Assembly (NCBI GenBank): GCA_016165875.1
Contig: JABBOT010000030.1
Span: forward strand, 1,835,484 to 1,899,483
Origin: Acanthopleura granulata
Taxonomy: Eukaryota > Mollusca > Polyplacophora > Chitonida > Chitonidae
Direction: 5' to 3'
Length of the DNA stretch: 64,000 nt
Of this stretch, positions 20,682-32,820 are shown one piece after another. Below the pieces are notes generated by a model. It saw only the letters and a list, made by a program, of their open reading frames with translations. It made no database searches and was not told the DNA's origin. Made by a program: the position numbers and the translations under genes. Position 1 is the stretch's first letter. Every line of letters begins with the position of its first letter.

Positions 20682-23324
20682 GGGAAAGTCATCACAGACA
20701 AGGGATCATCTTCACAGACAAGAAACCATAAACAAACATTTAGACTTATGTCTCAAAAACTTTGTATTGTTATGTGTTTGTGGGCATTGGAAGCAAACAT
20801 ACTGGTAACATCATTCCAAGCTGTGTTATGGAGTGAACAGCTAGAGTTCAATCTCATTTGTGTTTTTTTTTGTTTTATTTTTGCTTCTGAGAGACTGTCT
20901 GCAAGAGGAGTGAGATAGGACTCGTGAGATATAACCATGTAAATAACAGGTTATCCAGATAATCTTCATTGGCTGTTTGTGGGGAATGGTAAAGGTTAGG
21001 GTGCTGCAGTTGTTTCTCACTCGCTGTTGTGAATTAAGGCAGCAGATGCGTTTGTGAGCGTAGGGGAAAGTGGCGTTGTTGTTGGTTAACCTGTGCGGGT
21101 AAACCTTTCGTTCAGGCTCTGCTAAAGTAACTCGCGTGTGGCTCAGATTGTGATTGAAAGAAATTTTTCAAGTGACGTTTTAATCATTAACTGTTGAGAG
21201 AGTGGCTGTGTGGTGGTTGCCAAGTGCACATCTCCATGGTAGGTAATTGCATTCCAATGATGCGTTTTCACACCAAAGTTGATATGTATCATGGTTAGAG
21301 AGAATAAGGCAAATAGCCGTGTGGTTAATGAGCGCTGAATTCTTTTATTTTCCTGTTGGCGACACCTCCAAAAATGGGTGGACTGGACAGGTCGGCCATT
21401 TCGTCGCCACATGAATTAAATTTTCTGTCAACTTTGGCATGTCGGGTTGCAATTTTAACAGAGGCACTGATAGGCTTCTGTCAGTGCCAGGTTTCTGAAA
21501 TTTCCTGCTCAGACATTCAGTATGAAAAGCAGGTCTTATGTCATATATCCTTTACCACATGACCAAAACGGCACCCTCAAAGAGCTACTGTGGTGTGAAA
21601 ACACCTTTGTCCTTAAAGCAAGGTAAAATGGTGAAGTTTGAGGTCGTAGAAACTTTGCACTGTATTAAAACAGATGTTGCACATTTTGTCAGAGGATACA
21701 AAAACAAGATTTTTCTGTCCTTTTCAGCTTGGGTGGTGTGATGTCACACTCGAACACACGACGTCACTAATGATTGACTTGTATTCGCAAATGACGCTGT
21801 CCTTTCAAACGCTCTTGATGTCATCCCTGTATAATTGTCTGACTCGATCTCACATCTGCCTGATTCGACGTCGTGTAAAGAATATTACTATGTCACATCA
21901 GGAAAATTTTACGGACACAGTCAAACAATTTGTTATTTAAGGATTAGTGAATTATATGAGTTAGTGTTATTCATCGAAAATCCGTTTGAACCATGTGTTA
22001 GCTTTGTTCCGTAGGATTTCTTGCATATAAGTTTAATGTTTCTACGTATTTTGTGTTCTGACCAGAGTGGCACTTCATAACTCCTGGCTAAAGGAGTAAT
22101 CTCAGATGTGCTGGTAAGTATAGAAGGTAAATTACCCAGAAAGGTGTTTTTTTTCTTTGATGCAGTGATGGGTCGAATGATTTCGGAAATACTTGAACAC
22201 GCATTAATGATTGATCTTTAAACAGTTTACACCAAATGTTGATTTTCATAAGCTGGCGTATATATACACGTCCCAGGCTAGTTTGTAGTACATTTCTCTT
22301 CTGACGGACATACGACAGAAAAAAGTTGAACTGTGATTTTAAAACCACTGAATTCACTTTGCAATCTAACGTGAAGTGATGATCGTCATCAAGTTTCTGT
22401 GTCCAGTTCCATATTTCCTCTGACATGAGTCCAAAGCTGCTCCATGGAAGCTGCACAGGATTGTTTTGAGAAAGATGTATTCTTAAGTCGTGCTTTCTGG
22501 TGGTATTTACAAGAAAATGTAGGTGGATTATTTTATTTTGCCCATTAGCATCCCGCAGTCATACAAAACAGTAATTTCTTCTCCATGCAAAGAAATTCAG
22601 ACTTTAAATCAAGCTCATGTATCCATTTTTTCTTTTTTTTTTTGTCAGACCTGTTTTTGCCGATTGGATTTTTTTCATTGTTTGTACTATTGTACTTAAA
22701 ATGAACAGTGCTGTAATCCATAAATCCCGACAGAATGGAACAAGTTTTTCACCTTTTTTAGTACGACTAGCTTCTTGTTTGGATGTTTGGACTGGATGTC
22801 TTTTCAAAAGCAGTTCTCATAAGCACAAAATGACCCCCAAAAAAGAGTTCTAAGTTCAAGGGAGATAAATATTATACCACACTTGTACAAAAAAGTCATA
22901 ATTTAAGGTTTAAGGTTTGAGACACAAGTGTGCGTGTCAGTTGACTTCTCATTGCACAAGTTGTGGTTTGTGGACGATAGGTAACCAGTGTAACTGTTAA
23001 AATGGCAGCTAAATGTGCATTGAAGGGTAGTGACACAGGTACCTTGACACTGTCAAAATTGCAGCGAGAAAGTGTTGGGGCATTTTCAAAATAAAATCTT
23101 TTAACCATGAAATGAGAAGACTTGTTTCATTTTCTCATGTTAATTTTTTTTAACCAGTATGTTCCATTCATCCTTTCAGAGTTCAAGTTCGAAAAAAATT
23201 CATGGTTACCCTCTAGCTCTAATAGGCTCTTGAACAATTCTGTCATTGGTTCAAAAAAAAAAAAAAAAGGAAAAAAATCTTTTGGGGCTTTTCGACTGGT
23301 GTGCCAGGGGGCTAGTGTTCCAGC
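20682..23324. other. NHP2 3' flank / intergenic
   Basis: Contains the NHP2 3' UTR, extent unknown; no canonical AATAAA is found close to the stop. Open frames of up to 122 codons (for example 22088-22456, minus) show no recognisable domain. Confidence 0.4.
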
Positions 23325-23490
23325 ACAGTGTGACAACCCAGGAGGCTCTCAGCAATGCGATTGCTGCAAGTTCAAGTCCAGCCCATGTAGACTTCCTCTC
23401 CGGTCAATATGTGGGAAGGCCTGCAAGCAACTTGTTGTGGGTTTCCTCTCACCAAAACGCTGTCTGCCATGTCTTGCATGTACAGTGCTG
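23325..23490 (+). repeat. SINE-A copy
   Basis: AGGCTCTCAGCAATGCGATTG, B-box GCAAGTTCAAGTCCAGCC, TATGTGGGAAGGCCTGCAAG, GTGGGTTTCCTCTCACC. The tail is lost or eroded. Confidence 0.75.
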
Positions 23491-24077
23491 CCTGACTGGA
23501 ACGCCATGCTGAAGACACCAGACTGACACCGTCGCAGTATTCTCACTCCAGCCTGATTCCTGCTAGGCCCATTTTTCTTATGCTGAACACCACGATAGGT
23601 AGTACACGTATCAAGATCTCTGATCATCATAGAAACCACACGCGGTATTTGGACAGGTCAGAAATACCTCGGGCATATTTTAAGGCATTTATGATGATGT
23701 TCTGTTAAAGGCATCATGAGATATGGATCTACTTTTAGTTTCTGTGTGGGCAGCATGAGGAAATCAAACAGGATGAAACTGATCAGTAATGACGGCTTCC
23801 AGAATTTGGGTCAAGGAAGTATGTTTTATATTTTCACTTGGAAATTTTCAAGTCAATTCAAATAGATGTGCACAAACCTGTCTCACACCTAATTCACATG
23901 TATCGTACCCTACAAGTCACAGCCACAAAAATGGATACTTTTAATAATGCAGTGTGTGATTTGGTGCACCGGGTAGCCGGTTATTTACCAAAGAATCACT
24001 GTGGCCTATCCCATCCAAGCTTATTTCAGTCCAGAAACAGGCACAGATGTTCCAACTGGATTACTGATATTAGGCAC

Positions 24078-24150
24078 GACATGCTTCGGGATTGACCCCT
24101 GGATCTCTCCGTTACACAGCTGATGCTCTGCTCACTACGCCACCACAGCT
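24078..24150 (-). repeat. tRNA-like SINE head
   Basis: On the minus strand: GTGGTGGCGTAGTGAGCAGA, GCATCAGCTGTG, then GATCCAGGGGTCAATCCC (B-box type). It is not a foldable complete tRNA by eye, so it is called a SINE head. Confidence 0.5.
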
Positions 24151-24187
24151 GGAAAGGAAGATTGTCAAGAAACCTCGTATATAAAGG

Positions 24188-24300
24188 TGAGGTGGTTTCC
24201 TTCAGACTCTATCTGGTTTCCATCCATAAACCTTTAATACCCCCATTGTAAGCGAAATATTCGAGTACAGCGTAGAACTGATGTGGAAAAATAAAAACCA
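24188..24300 (+). repeat. Degenerate SINE-A body/tail
   Basis: GAGGTGGTTTCCTTCAGACT, CTGGTTTCCATCCATAAACC, GCGAAATATTCGAGTACAGC: eroded but collinear with the SINE-A body. Confidence 0.5.
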
Positions 24301-24957
24301 GCAAAACTTCTTGATTCATTAAAAGAAACAAAACAAACACTATCTCTTTAACAATACTTACCGTAAATGATCTAACCCTTCGCCCACAACTATGCTGACC
24401 ATTTTGGCAGATTCTGAGAGTTCTTTTGGGCTTAAAAATATATTTTGATGTTTGCTCCACAAGTAGGATATCTTATTGGCGAAATTTACGCTTCAGCACC
24501 AGAAGTAAAATTTTACGATACTTATTTGCATCTAATAAATGATCTTTTGGGGATGAAATCTGGGGTCATTTAAGCTGTAACTCTAAAGAATTACACTATG
24601 AAAAAAAAAAACACTTGCATGCTGTATTCTATAAATTCAATAATATACATTTTTACAAACTTCTAAAACTATTGTGGAATCAGTGTTGTCCACTATGGCA
24701 CTAAAGATGAGAAATGTTCTTAGTAATTGACTAAAAAACAAACCAAAGCATGAAAATGACGACCATGATTCAGTTTGCTATGTTCTTGGCCAGATGTTCA
24801 CTTGATCCTACCCTTAGGATTACCATACATCCATAGGTCTCACATCATGCCACAGGTCATGCAGTTAATATAATGCAGCTACATGTGTTTTTGAAATTCT
24901 TCATGGATATGCAATGACAAAAATGATGAAAGTGGTCACTGGTGGGAGGTTTTTGGA
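24301..24957. other. NEK8 3' flank
   Basis: NEK8 3' UTR and intergenic sequence. The stretch 24355-24430 resembles dispersed repeat H (see 32390). No clear minus-strand poly(A) signal near the stop. Confidence 0.35.
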
Positions 24958-27946
24958 TCATTCCAACGGACTGGTTGCCCTTGATATAGGTTTTGTCGCA
25001 AGCAACGTGTTGCCGTGGCTACAGGATAAGGAGATAACAGCGAACGGGTCCTCACCAGTGAAGGTCACGGGATGCGGGAAGGAGGTTTCTCCATCCCGCC
25101 TGCCCAGGCGGCCCCGCGACGCCTTTCCCCAGGAGAACACGCCTCCTTCTCGCGTGACTGCCACTGTGAACGTGTCCCCACAAGCCACGGCACACACAGA
25201 AAAGTCATTCAGAGCATCCACGAATCGTGGCAGGCAAAAGTCTTCCTCAGACGTCTCTTGAACTCCTAGCTGACCGAACTGATTTGAACCAAAGGTGAAA
25301 CACCTGCCATCCACTGTTACCAGAGCGGTGTGCGATGTTCCCATGGCAACCTCCTTCACAGCCAATGAGCTCAGAGGCGGTGTCATGACTGGGCTGAAGC
25401 TCAGGACTTCCTCCACCGACTGTGCTGGAGTATTTTCCCCTCCTGCGGCTGTAACCAAAACTTCATCCATGCCCAGTTTGTTGTAGCGATTGCTCCCACA
25501 GCACAGAAGCTTGTTGTCCGATGTCAGGATTACGGAGCAGTCGACGCCGCAGTGCACAGAGCGCGCGCTCAGACTGTTGGGGATGGGTACAGGCTGTGGG
25601 GTGCACTGCGTCTCCTGGTTCCCCAGCCCTAAACGCCCGTTATCCCCTCGCCCCCAGGCGAATACCTCATGCTCATTGGTCACCGCCAGTATGTGCGATG
25701 CCCCACACGACACTTGCACCACCTCATACCCCAAAAGTGCCTCCACAATTTTCGCCTGAGACACCTCGTTGAAGTTTCCGTGTCCCAGACAGCCATTGGC
25801 GCCGCTCCCAAACGTCATGAGGATGCCTCTGTCAGTGAGACAGGCCGTGAAGAGGTCTCCGCAAGCCACATGCTGAATCACCACGGCTGACTGCCCCTCC
25901 AGGTAACGCGGCACGAAGCTAGGTGCCTCTGTCGACGTCCCGGGAAGAATCCCCTCACCGACTCCCAGAGACTCCCAAACGAACAGGCGGCCGTTTCGTG
26001 TCACTGCCGCCTTCTTCGACCGTCCTGCGGCCACCTGCATCACCTGTGTATCACTGCTGGGTAGTGGGAGCTTAACCGGGGCATTTAGCCCACCGCCCCA
26101 GCAGTACACAGAGCTGAGCATGGTCGGCTTCCCACTGAGCGAATCCCGCGCCAGCACGTGGCTTCCCCGGACAGACATCCTACCGCGCGCTGTGGCTGGG
26201 AGGCTGGAGACAGGGCGATGGACGCGCGTGCACGGAATCCTGCCCATGTCGGTGTGAAGATTCATAATAGGGTTAATCAGCAGTGGCTGGGCCATAATCT
26301 GGTTGATGTGTGGGCGCTTAAGCGGGTCGTGGTACAGCATGCTGAGGATCAGCGCCCTTAAGTCCTCACTGTACGTCTCCGATATCGGCGCAAACGTCCC
26401 ACGCATGATCTTCAGCACCAGTGCTGGCAGGTTGGCCGCCTCAAAGGCCCTCTTTAGGCTTGTTAGTTCATACAGAACACACCCCAGTGCCCAGATGTCG
26501 CTCTTTTGGTTGTAAGGCTTGCCTTCACACAGCTCTGGAGATATATAGCTAGGCGTCCCTACCACAGTGTACGCTTTACTCTTACTGCTCAGAACCTTGG
26601 AGATCCCAAAATCCCCTATCTTCACCACCTGCAATCAACAAGCACATTATATCTGTTATTTATTTGATTCTTTTTTACGTCTTACTCAAGAATGTTTCAC
26701 TTATACTCCAGCATTCTGGTGGGAGGAAACACGAAAGAGCCCTGGAAAACCCTCGACCATCTGCAGGTTGCTGGCAAACCTTCCCACGTACAGCTAGAGA
26801 GCAAGCCAACCCAGGCTGGACTTGAACTCAAATCAACCCCAATGGTGAGAGGCATGGGGTCATTACAATGCACTACTGCAATAACTGCAAGTACATTATA
26901 CCATTATATAACAATCAGTTTTGTTTCAAAGCCACCTTCAAGAAGTCTTCACTCAAATGATGGTGGTCAATTTTACAGGTGAAGTCACGAGAGCAGCGTA
27001 GGATCTGACTAGAGAGTTGTGGAGTTAATGTTGCCGCCGACTGTTTGCTCTCTGTCCCTGTTCTCAGATGTACTTTGTGAACAGTTGGATTCTTCAATGA
27101 GCTGACGTCGTTAGCCTCTACAACATGACATAAACAGCGATGTCAAAATCACAACTCCCGTTAGGTCGCAACTGACCTAACTGCCTAGGTGGTCTGGCTG
27201 TTAGAGTGTCCACCTTGGGAGATCCAAAATCAAACCCAGGCTGTGTCACACCAAAGATTTTAAAAATGGTACTTGTGCTGCCTTGCTTGGCGCTGAGTAC
27301 TCAAAGGTTAGAACGAGGGAACAGGACTGGTCGGCTCAGTGTCAGTGTAACTTGGTGGGGTGTCATATCTGGTGTCTTCGGCATGATGTTCCAGTGACAG
27401 CACCACTTTGGCGGCATGGACTCGCCGTGCCACAAGAAGACACAATGTATATACATTCTAAGGAGTTCTCGTTACATGAGTTGAGTTTGAAGTTAAAGCC
27501 AAGCACAAATACAACCAACCAACCTGTTTCTTCTTGTCAAGCAAGATATTCTGGGTTTTCAGGTCACGGTGCAAAATCTGTTTCGAGTGTACGTGACGCA
27601 ACGCCAGGACCATCTGTGCAAAAAACTGCAGTATCTCTTCCTCGTCTAACAGATTCCCGTTGCGCTGTTGCAGGTATTCGAACAGCGTCCCTCCCTGAGC
27701 ATACTCCATCACAATCATTAAGGCTTTGTCCTCCAAGAAGTTTTCGTAGTACTGGATAATGTAGGGGTGATCTAACATGGACAAGACCTTCACTTCGTTC
27801 AGCGCCGCTTGCCGCTCCTCTTTCGTCATCTGCTCGACAGGAATCTGTTTAATGATCACCAGTTTTTTGTCTGTGTGCCTCTTCGTCAGGTGAACTGTGC
27901 CGTAAGCCCCACGACCAACAACGCGGATTTTTTCGTATTTTTCCAT
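24958..27946 (-). CDS. NEK8: NEK8, NIMA-related serine/threonine kinase with RCC1 repeats
   Basis: Two coding exons on the minus strand: 27946-27524 (141 codons) and 26628-24958 (556 codons plus stop); 697 aa, close to human NEK8 (692). NEK8 acts in the proximal (inversin) segment of primary cilia, and human defects cause nephronophthisis. Kinase domain, residues 4-258: glycine loop GRGAYG (11-16), Lys33, HRD at 126-128 (LHRDLKTQN), DFG at 147-149 and activation loop AYTVVGTPSYISPELCEG. From about residue 180 to the C terminus come RCC1-type blades such as FGSGANGCLGHG, CGASHILA, AWGRGDNGRLGLG, FGSNQFGQLG and SWGKASRGRLGRR. The whole RCC1 part lies in one 1.67 kb exon. A Met-like start at 26634 is really intron sequence (TTG before the acceptor). 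The donor is an unusual GTTGGT supplied by a SINE tail. Convergent with NHP2, divergent from CTDSPL2. Confidence 0.97.
26652..26888 (-). repeat. SINE-A copy in the NEK8 intron
   Basis: TTATTTATTTGATTC, TTACTCAAGAATGTTTCACT, TGGTGGGAGGAAACACGAAA, TTGCTGGCAAACCTTCCCAC, head with GGACTTGAACTCAAATC as reverse B-box. Its A-rich 3' end lies about 24 nt upstream of the NEK8 exon 2 acceptor in transcript orientation. Confidence 0.9.
27188..27523 (+). repeat. SINE-B copy abutting the NEK8 donor
   Basis: tRNA-like head GTGGTCTGGCTGTTAGAGTG, body GTGTCAGTGTAACTTGGTGG, GTCATATCTGGTGTCTTCGG, GCATGATGTTCCAGTGAC, ATGTATATACATTCTAAGGA, tail AAAGCCAAGCACAAATACAA then ACCAACCAACC. The tail runs directly into the NEK8 exon 1 boundary at 27524. 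Confidence 0.9.
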
Positions 27947-28729
27947 GTTACAGGCTCAATTTGTAATTTTCCACCTTACACCAGACTTTAAACAGGAAAA
28001 GAATCAGTTACATTGTAATGTCAAGTGAATGCACAGTTCCTGTGTCATAAATATCATGGACAAAAAAATTTCGTCCACATGATGCTTTGTACAGTTTAAA
28101 ACTACTTCATTCTCAATTACTGAACTTTTCGTGGCATGGTCTAGGGATGGGAAGTCAATATCAGGGATTTTGGTGTTCAAATCTTCAGAGTTAAACACTT
28201 TCAAGTTACAGGCATGTCTGTCAACTCGACAGAAGTGCCACTTTGATACTGTGTCTGTCTGCTAAACCTTCCTCATCACTTCGGGAATTTTTGCACAGAA
28301 ATGTCCAGCAGTTAATTAACTTTCCGTCTCCCCTAAAGCGTGTGAATGGCATTCCAAAAAATCGTGCGTTCGTTTTATTAGTGTGACTTTGTGACAATCA
28401 TGACGTTTACTACTGCAGCCTGCTATTACAGTTACACGAAAACATCAACTGACACAGTCGTAGGAGATGTTGACCTATTTTTTTTTCTCAAGCTTCAAAT
28501 TGCTCCATGCCGTCTGAACTAAATCTGGACTTGTCCTCAGTAGTCTTGACGGCAAAAGGCTTGTTCTTGTCGGCTGTGCGGCCGCTCCTCAACGAACTGT
28601 TCAGTCAAAATCGTGACGATTTTTCTTTCAAATTTCCAAGAGGCCGTCCAAAATCTCGTCAAGTTCTCTCCGACATGGTCCAGACGGCCGACAGACTGTG
28701 CGCATGTGCAGTGCGCTACTTCCGGCTAC
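27947..28729. promoter_or_regulatory. Divergent promoter interval NEK8 / CTDSPL2
   Basis: Separates the NEK8 start codon from the proposed CTDSPL2 first exon. Near the CTDSPL2 side, 28699-28740 contains a TGCGCATGTGCAG block (NRF1-like) and ACTTCCGG (ETS-like), typical of CpG-type housekeeping promoters, and 28570-28620 is GC-rich around GCGGCCGC. No convincing TATA box. The rest, including an 84-codon open frame at 28507-28761, has no recognisable protein. Confidence 0.5.
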
Positions 28730-28774
28730 TACGGCCTACGCGCGAAATGGAGCCGAAGTAAACATATCTTCTGG
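28730..28774 (+). other. Candidate non-coding first exon of CTDSPL2
   Basis: A strong donor (CTGG|GTAAGT, GT at 28775-28776) follows a promoter-like GC-rich stretch and has no coding frame that fits a gene. CTDSPL2 exon 1 needs an upstream 5' UTR exon, and this is the best candidate in the divergent interval. The resulting intron would be 17.0 kb. The left boundary is a guess. Confidence 0.4.
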
Positions 28775-29739
28775 GTAAGTTGATAACTTTTCTCGTCTGT
28801 CTGTCGGCAGTTTCACACGATCGCGGGCGCAGCGTGTGTCAAACGATAGGACGATCATTTCTCTGTGTAGACCAGCTTGTTGGGAGGGCTGATCGTTGCT
28901 CGACTGAGCATGTCTTTGTAATTTTCTTGTCGGTGGCAGAAGCCGGCATCGCGTACATGAAATGGCAACACTGAAAATGATGTGTCCCAAAATTAGCCTA
29001 TTTTTTTTTTTTTTTTCCTCGTGGCTTCCGAAGGCTAACTTATGGTTATGAATAGATTTCTTGTACCGTTGCGGTAACACTCGAAGAAAGTACTTGGTAG
29101 GCTGTGTTGGTTTCAAAGATTGTTTTTTAGTGCAAGTTTGACAGTCTTTCGGGTTTTGATGCAAAGAATTTTTTTTCGTTCAGGCTGTACACCAGTAAAT
29201 GGGGCCGTCAGGGAAGCGGGGGAGGGTGGAGAGGGGGGTCTCCGCGTTACACTTACAGAACCTCGAGTTAACCTGAAGACAGTCCGGGATTTATATTGAA
29301 ATTTTGCGTGGTAGAAAACAGTAATAAAATCAATAAAAAGAAGAAGAATATTGCAGCTTAGCACATATAGGCAAAAAATGTGTAGAAATGTTTAATGTGT
29401 GTTAAAAATTATTATTGGTAGGCCTACTGTGTCAAATATTTTGTTATTTTCCCTTGAAATATGTGTAGAATGAAGAAGTCGGATTAAAAGACATCATTAC
29501 AAGACTTTTAGAACCTCCTGAATATAAAGTTAAATAAAAAGAAATATTAAATGAAGAAAAACAAGAACAATTTGTTTCATCCGATTTCCTGGAAGTCGGT
29601 GAAAAAGAAGACAGCTGTATTTTATCTAAAATTTTGGTCATGGCTAAGTTAAATAATTTTACCTGATTCTGGGACTTTTATTAATCTTAGAATGGTATTT
29701 GGACATGCGGACACTTCCCCTGCTTGAGGCAGCAGCAAG

Positions 29740-29990
29740 CAGAAGAGGCGGTGAAAGATAACACTGGAAGGGATAGGAAAATGAACAACACTGGTCAATA
29801 TTCTGAGAACTACGGCTTATAATAACCAGAAATTACAGTATGTTTTGCAACAGAAAAATCTCCTAAGCGTATGTAAATACATATGAGCCTTAAAGAAACC
29901 TAGTTTTGGACTTAAGAAGCTGTGAAGCAGAGTTCCCTATTAACTCCCATGTTATTTTGATAATGTTTTCATCGCCGTGTCTACGCGAGC
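29740..29990 (+). repeat. Dispersed repeat C, copy 1
   Basis: Collinear with 44030-44340: GAAAGATAACA, TATTCTGAGAACTACGGC, CCAGAAATTACAGTATGTTT, CCTAGTTTTGGACTT, TATTAACTCCCATG and GATAATGTTTTCATC. Source element unknown. Confidence 0.55.
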
Positions 29991-31009
29991 AAATCACGTT
30001 GGCTGGAGTTAAACCACTAATGCCCAGATTTTTGCAGTCTTGAATTCTGAGATTTGTTGGAAAGGTTAAGGGTTTGTATGATGTCCTGTAAAATCCTAAT
30101 ATTAAACAGAAAGTAATATTTTATGACTTTCGCTTGCTTCTAAAGCTGCATCTTTCCCAAATTTTTAGGGTAGATACGGTGTGACTTGAGTGAATACGTA
30201 GAGAAGTACTGTTTGCGTAACTGTGTATACATGTCAGTGATAGTGGTTTTACTTCCCAATGACAAAGTCTATTGAGACAAATAGGCTATGTTTGGAAAGT
30301 GATGTAATAGTTTTAACACTATCTGGTTTTTCCTTGACATTAAATCACAGTGTCACAAGGAGTCAGTATTATGTATGGTGCTATACAGAATGGCATGTTT
30401 ACTGTTAGGAGATTGGGTCTTGACCACTTGTAAGAAAAAATCAGGAGTCATAGGAGAAACCCGAATCTTGCAACCATACCGTGTGACATAGCGAAGAAGG
30501 ACTTCCATACAAAGTTGGAGCGGGCCATGGGCCGTGGTTACAGGTACTTGACTTAAAATTGAGTGGCTAGGACAAGTGACATGCTGGATCAAACCCTGCC
30601 CTGGACATTGAATAATTGTAGAGTTACTGCTTGTGGGGCCTACCAGTGATAGTAAGCATTTCACAGGGCTCGAGTGGCCATTCAGGGCTTTATTTTCTTC
30701 ATTTTTTACCTGAGTTCAAAGGATTCCCTTAAATTGTCTTTGCTGGAAACCACCAAACTCTTGTTCAAATCTAGTATCACAAGAATTTGATCCAAGAAAA
30801 GATGTGAAAGCATGTAAAAGCTATCACATTTTTGGGGTTTCCATGTTCATAACTTTAATGGTCTCAAGCAGGGCTTTTTTTAAAACAGTAAAAGAATAAA
30901 TTTGAATTCGACTTCTTTATGGAGAGCAGTGTGGATTCCCGTAGATTTTATTTACAGGAGTCATGTCGAAAATTCGATTCTCAGATTCCCATTAAAAGTA
31001 AAACCCTGC

Positions 31010-31250
31010 TGTTTGCACAGTGTGACGTTCATTAAAGACTTCTTGGCTTGCATCCCTATGGATTTTTCGAGGAAGTTTCTTTATGGAAACTGACTTTCAA
31101 CAAATTTTTTCACCGGCATTGTATTAAAAACTCAGTACAAAATTTTTCTGAAAGTCAATTTGCCGATATTTCTAGTTGTGGTTACAACAACGAGAAAGTG
31201 GCTAGAACTATACTCCTAACTATGATGGGCATATCTGCACATCAGATTGG
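31010..31250 (+). repeat. Dispersed repeat G, copy 1
   Basis: Shares GTTTCTTTATGGAAACTGAC, TTTCAACAAAT, AACTCAGTACAAAATTTTTC, CAATTTGCCGATATTTCTAG and GTGGTTAC with 38431-38640; weaker similarity to 52965-53110. Confidence 0.55.
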
Positions 31251-31717
31251 GCAAGTTCATCAGTAACTGGCCAGAGGTTGTTGGTTTTTTTTGCACCATG
31301 GTTTCCGCTATCCATAAAACTGGCTGTTATCATATAAACTTAAGTGAAAATCTTATGAGTGTGGTGTTAAACAACAATCAGATACATGTAAATTTTATAC
31401 ATGTAAAATCCGTGCCATTCTAAATCCTCTGAATATTTGTCTTTAAAACATAGCAAGACAGATTTGCTGTGGTACATCTTCAACGGTAAATTGTGAGCAG
31501 TAAACATGTACACGTATGAATTGAATGGTGAGGTAATAAGTACACATTATGATTAATGTCACTTAATTAATATTTACGGGACCCTGATTATTTTATCATC
31601 CATGACACAAGGTTCATGACATGATTGTATGAGTATTTTTTAAAACATTGGATTTACTGGGTTTTAGTGGCTGTAATTTAGGCAGTAGAAAGTTGAGAAA
31701 AAATGTATACAAGCATA

Positions 31718-31848
31718 CAGGCCTGCCAGCAACCTGCTGACTGTCATGGGTTTCCCCCGGCCTCTGCCCGGTTTACTCCCACAATAATGCTGACAGCCGT
31801 CATGTGAGTGAAGTATTCTTGAGTAGGGCATAAAATAAATAAATACAA
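31718..31848 (+). repeat. SINE-A 3' part
   Basis: GGCCTGCCAGCAACCTGCTG, CTGCCCGGTTTACTCCCACA, ATAATGCTGACAGCCGTCAT, GTGAAGTATTCTTGAGTAGG, tail ATAAAATAAATAAATAC. Confidence 0.85.
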
Positions 31849-32389
31849 TACAAGCATGGACAAGTTTACATACATGTTTTCATTCAGGTTTCTATGCATA
31901 GAATCACTATGAGGTAATCACAACTTTGAAGTCGGTCAGTCAGAAATGTTGTGTTGTACTGGGCCACGTGCACATTGTTTTCAAGACCATCCTCCATGCG
32001 GTAAAAATTTAAAGCAAAAACAAAAAAGAGAGAGAGAAAAAAAAAAAAGGACAGAAATGAAGTTGTGACAGCAAAATGCACAGCAGACTTAACACACATC
32101 AAGAAGCTTGAGTTGGCTAAAGGTATAAAATGAGCCTTATTTCAAAAGAAAAAAAGCAAAAGTGCCTAGGGGGAGAGTAGGTGTTCATTTGACCTCTCTA
32201 GTTATGACGTTCGTATTACGTACAAATACTCTGTAAACAATTCCAACACCTTTTGTGAAAAAGAAAAGAAGAAAAGAAAAAAGAAAGACAAAGTAACGGT
32301 GTGTCTGCAATGGATGGACATGTTTACCTGAATGCATGTGGTTATACTGTAACAGAGCACATAATGTAAACCAGAGCTCAGCTTTACCA

Positions 32390-32480
32390 AGTAACCTGAA
32401 TGATCTAAAATTTCGTCCATGACCAAATTGCTCACTTTTCCTGATTCTGGGAGTTCCGTTGATTGTAGGAAGGTGTTTCA
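32390..32480 (+). repeat. Dispersed repeat H
   Basis: ATTTCGTCCATGACCAAATTGCTC, split by divergence, and TTTTCCTGATTCTGGGAGTT recur at 29640-29700, more weakly at 24355-24430, and on the minus strand at 62870-62960. Confidence 0.45.
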
Positions 32481-32754
32481 AGGTTTGTTTGGAAGGTAGG
32501 ATGATACAGTACCCTACTAGAAAAATGTAAGTTTTGGCACCAAATGCTATATTTTATAACTTGTATTTATCTCTAAAAATGCAATTTTATGGATGCATTA
32601 CATTGCATAGATGCACATTATGTTCATGTAATCTCTGTAGACTGAACTGTCTGGAAAAATCAAATTTTATTACCTGCAACCTCAAAGACGGGTGTTGGTT
32701 GCCCTGCGGGCTCCCAGGAAAAATCCTTAAAACTGAGCCTGGCATGAAGTTGCA

Positions 32755-32820
32755 TTAATGATTATGGCTTAACGCCACATGGGCAATGTTTCCGCCATAT
32801 CTTGGCGAGTGTTGTAAATA
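32755..32820 (-). repeat. SINE-D 3' fragment
   Basis: Plus strand ATTATGGCTTAACGCCACAT, GGGCAATGTTTCCGCCATAT: the reverse complement of the D insert at 13955-14013. Confidence 0.65.

Noticed and set aside
22088..22456. 122-codon minus-strand gene downstream of NHP2
   Set aside because: Low-complexity, AT-rich codons and no domain recognised; no supporting exons.
23122..23639. Overlapping open frames on both strands, up to 134 codons
   Set aside because: Translations of a SINE-A copy and an A-rich run.
26629..26634. Start of an independent 558-aa protein at 26634
   Set aside because: The codon is TTG just before an AG acceptor; the sequence continues the NEK8 kinase domain from exon 1 in phase.
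28507..28761. 84-codon frame ending at the proposed first exon as a coding exon of CTDSPL2
   Set aside because: It stops (TAA) before the donor and has no similarity to the CTDSPL2 N terminus; exon 45826 already starts with MRLR.
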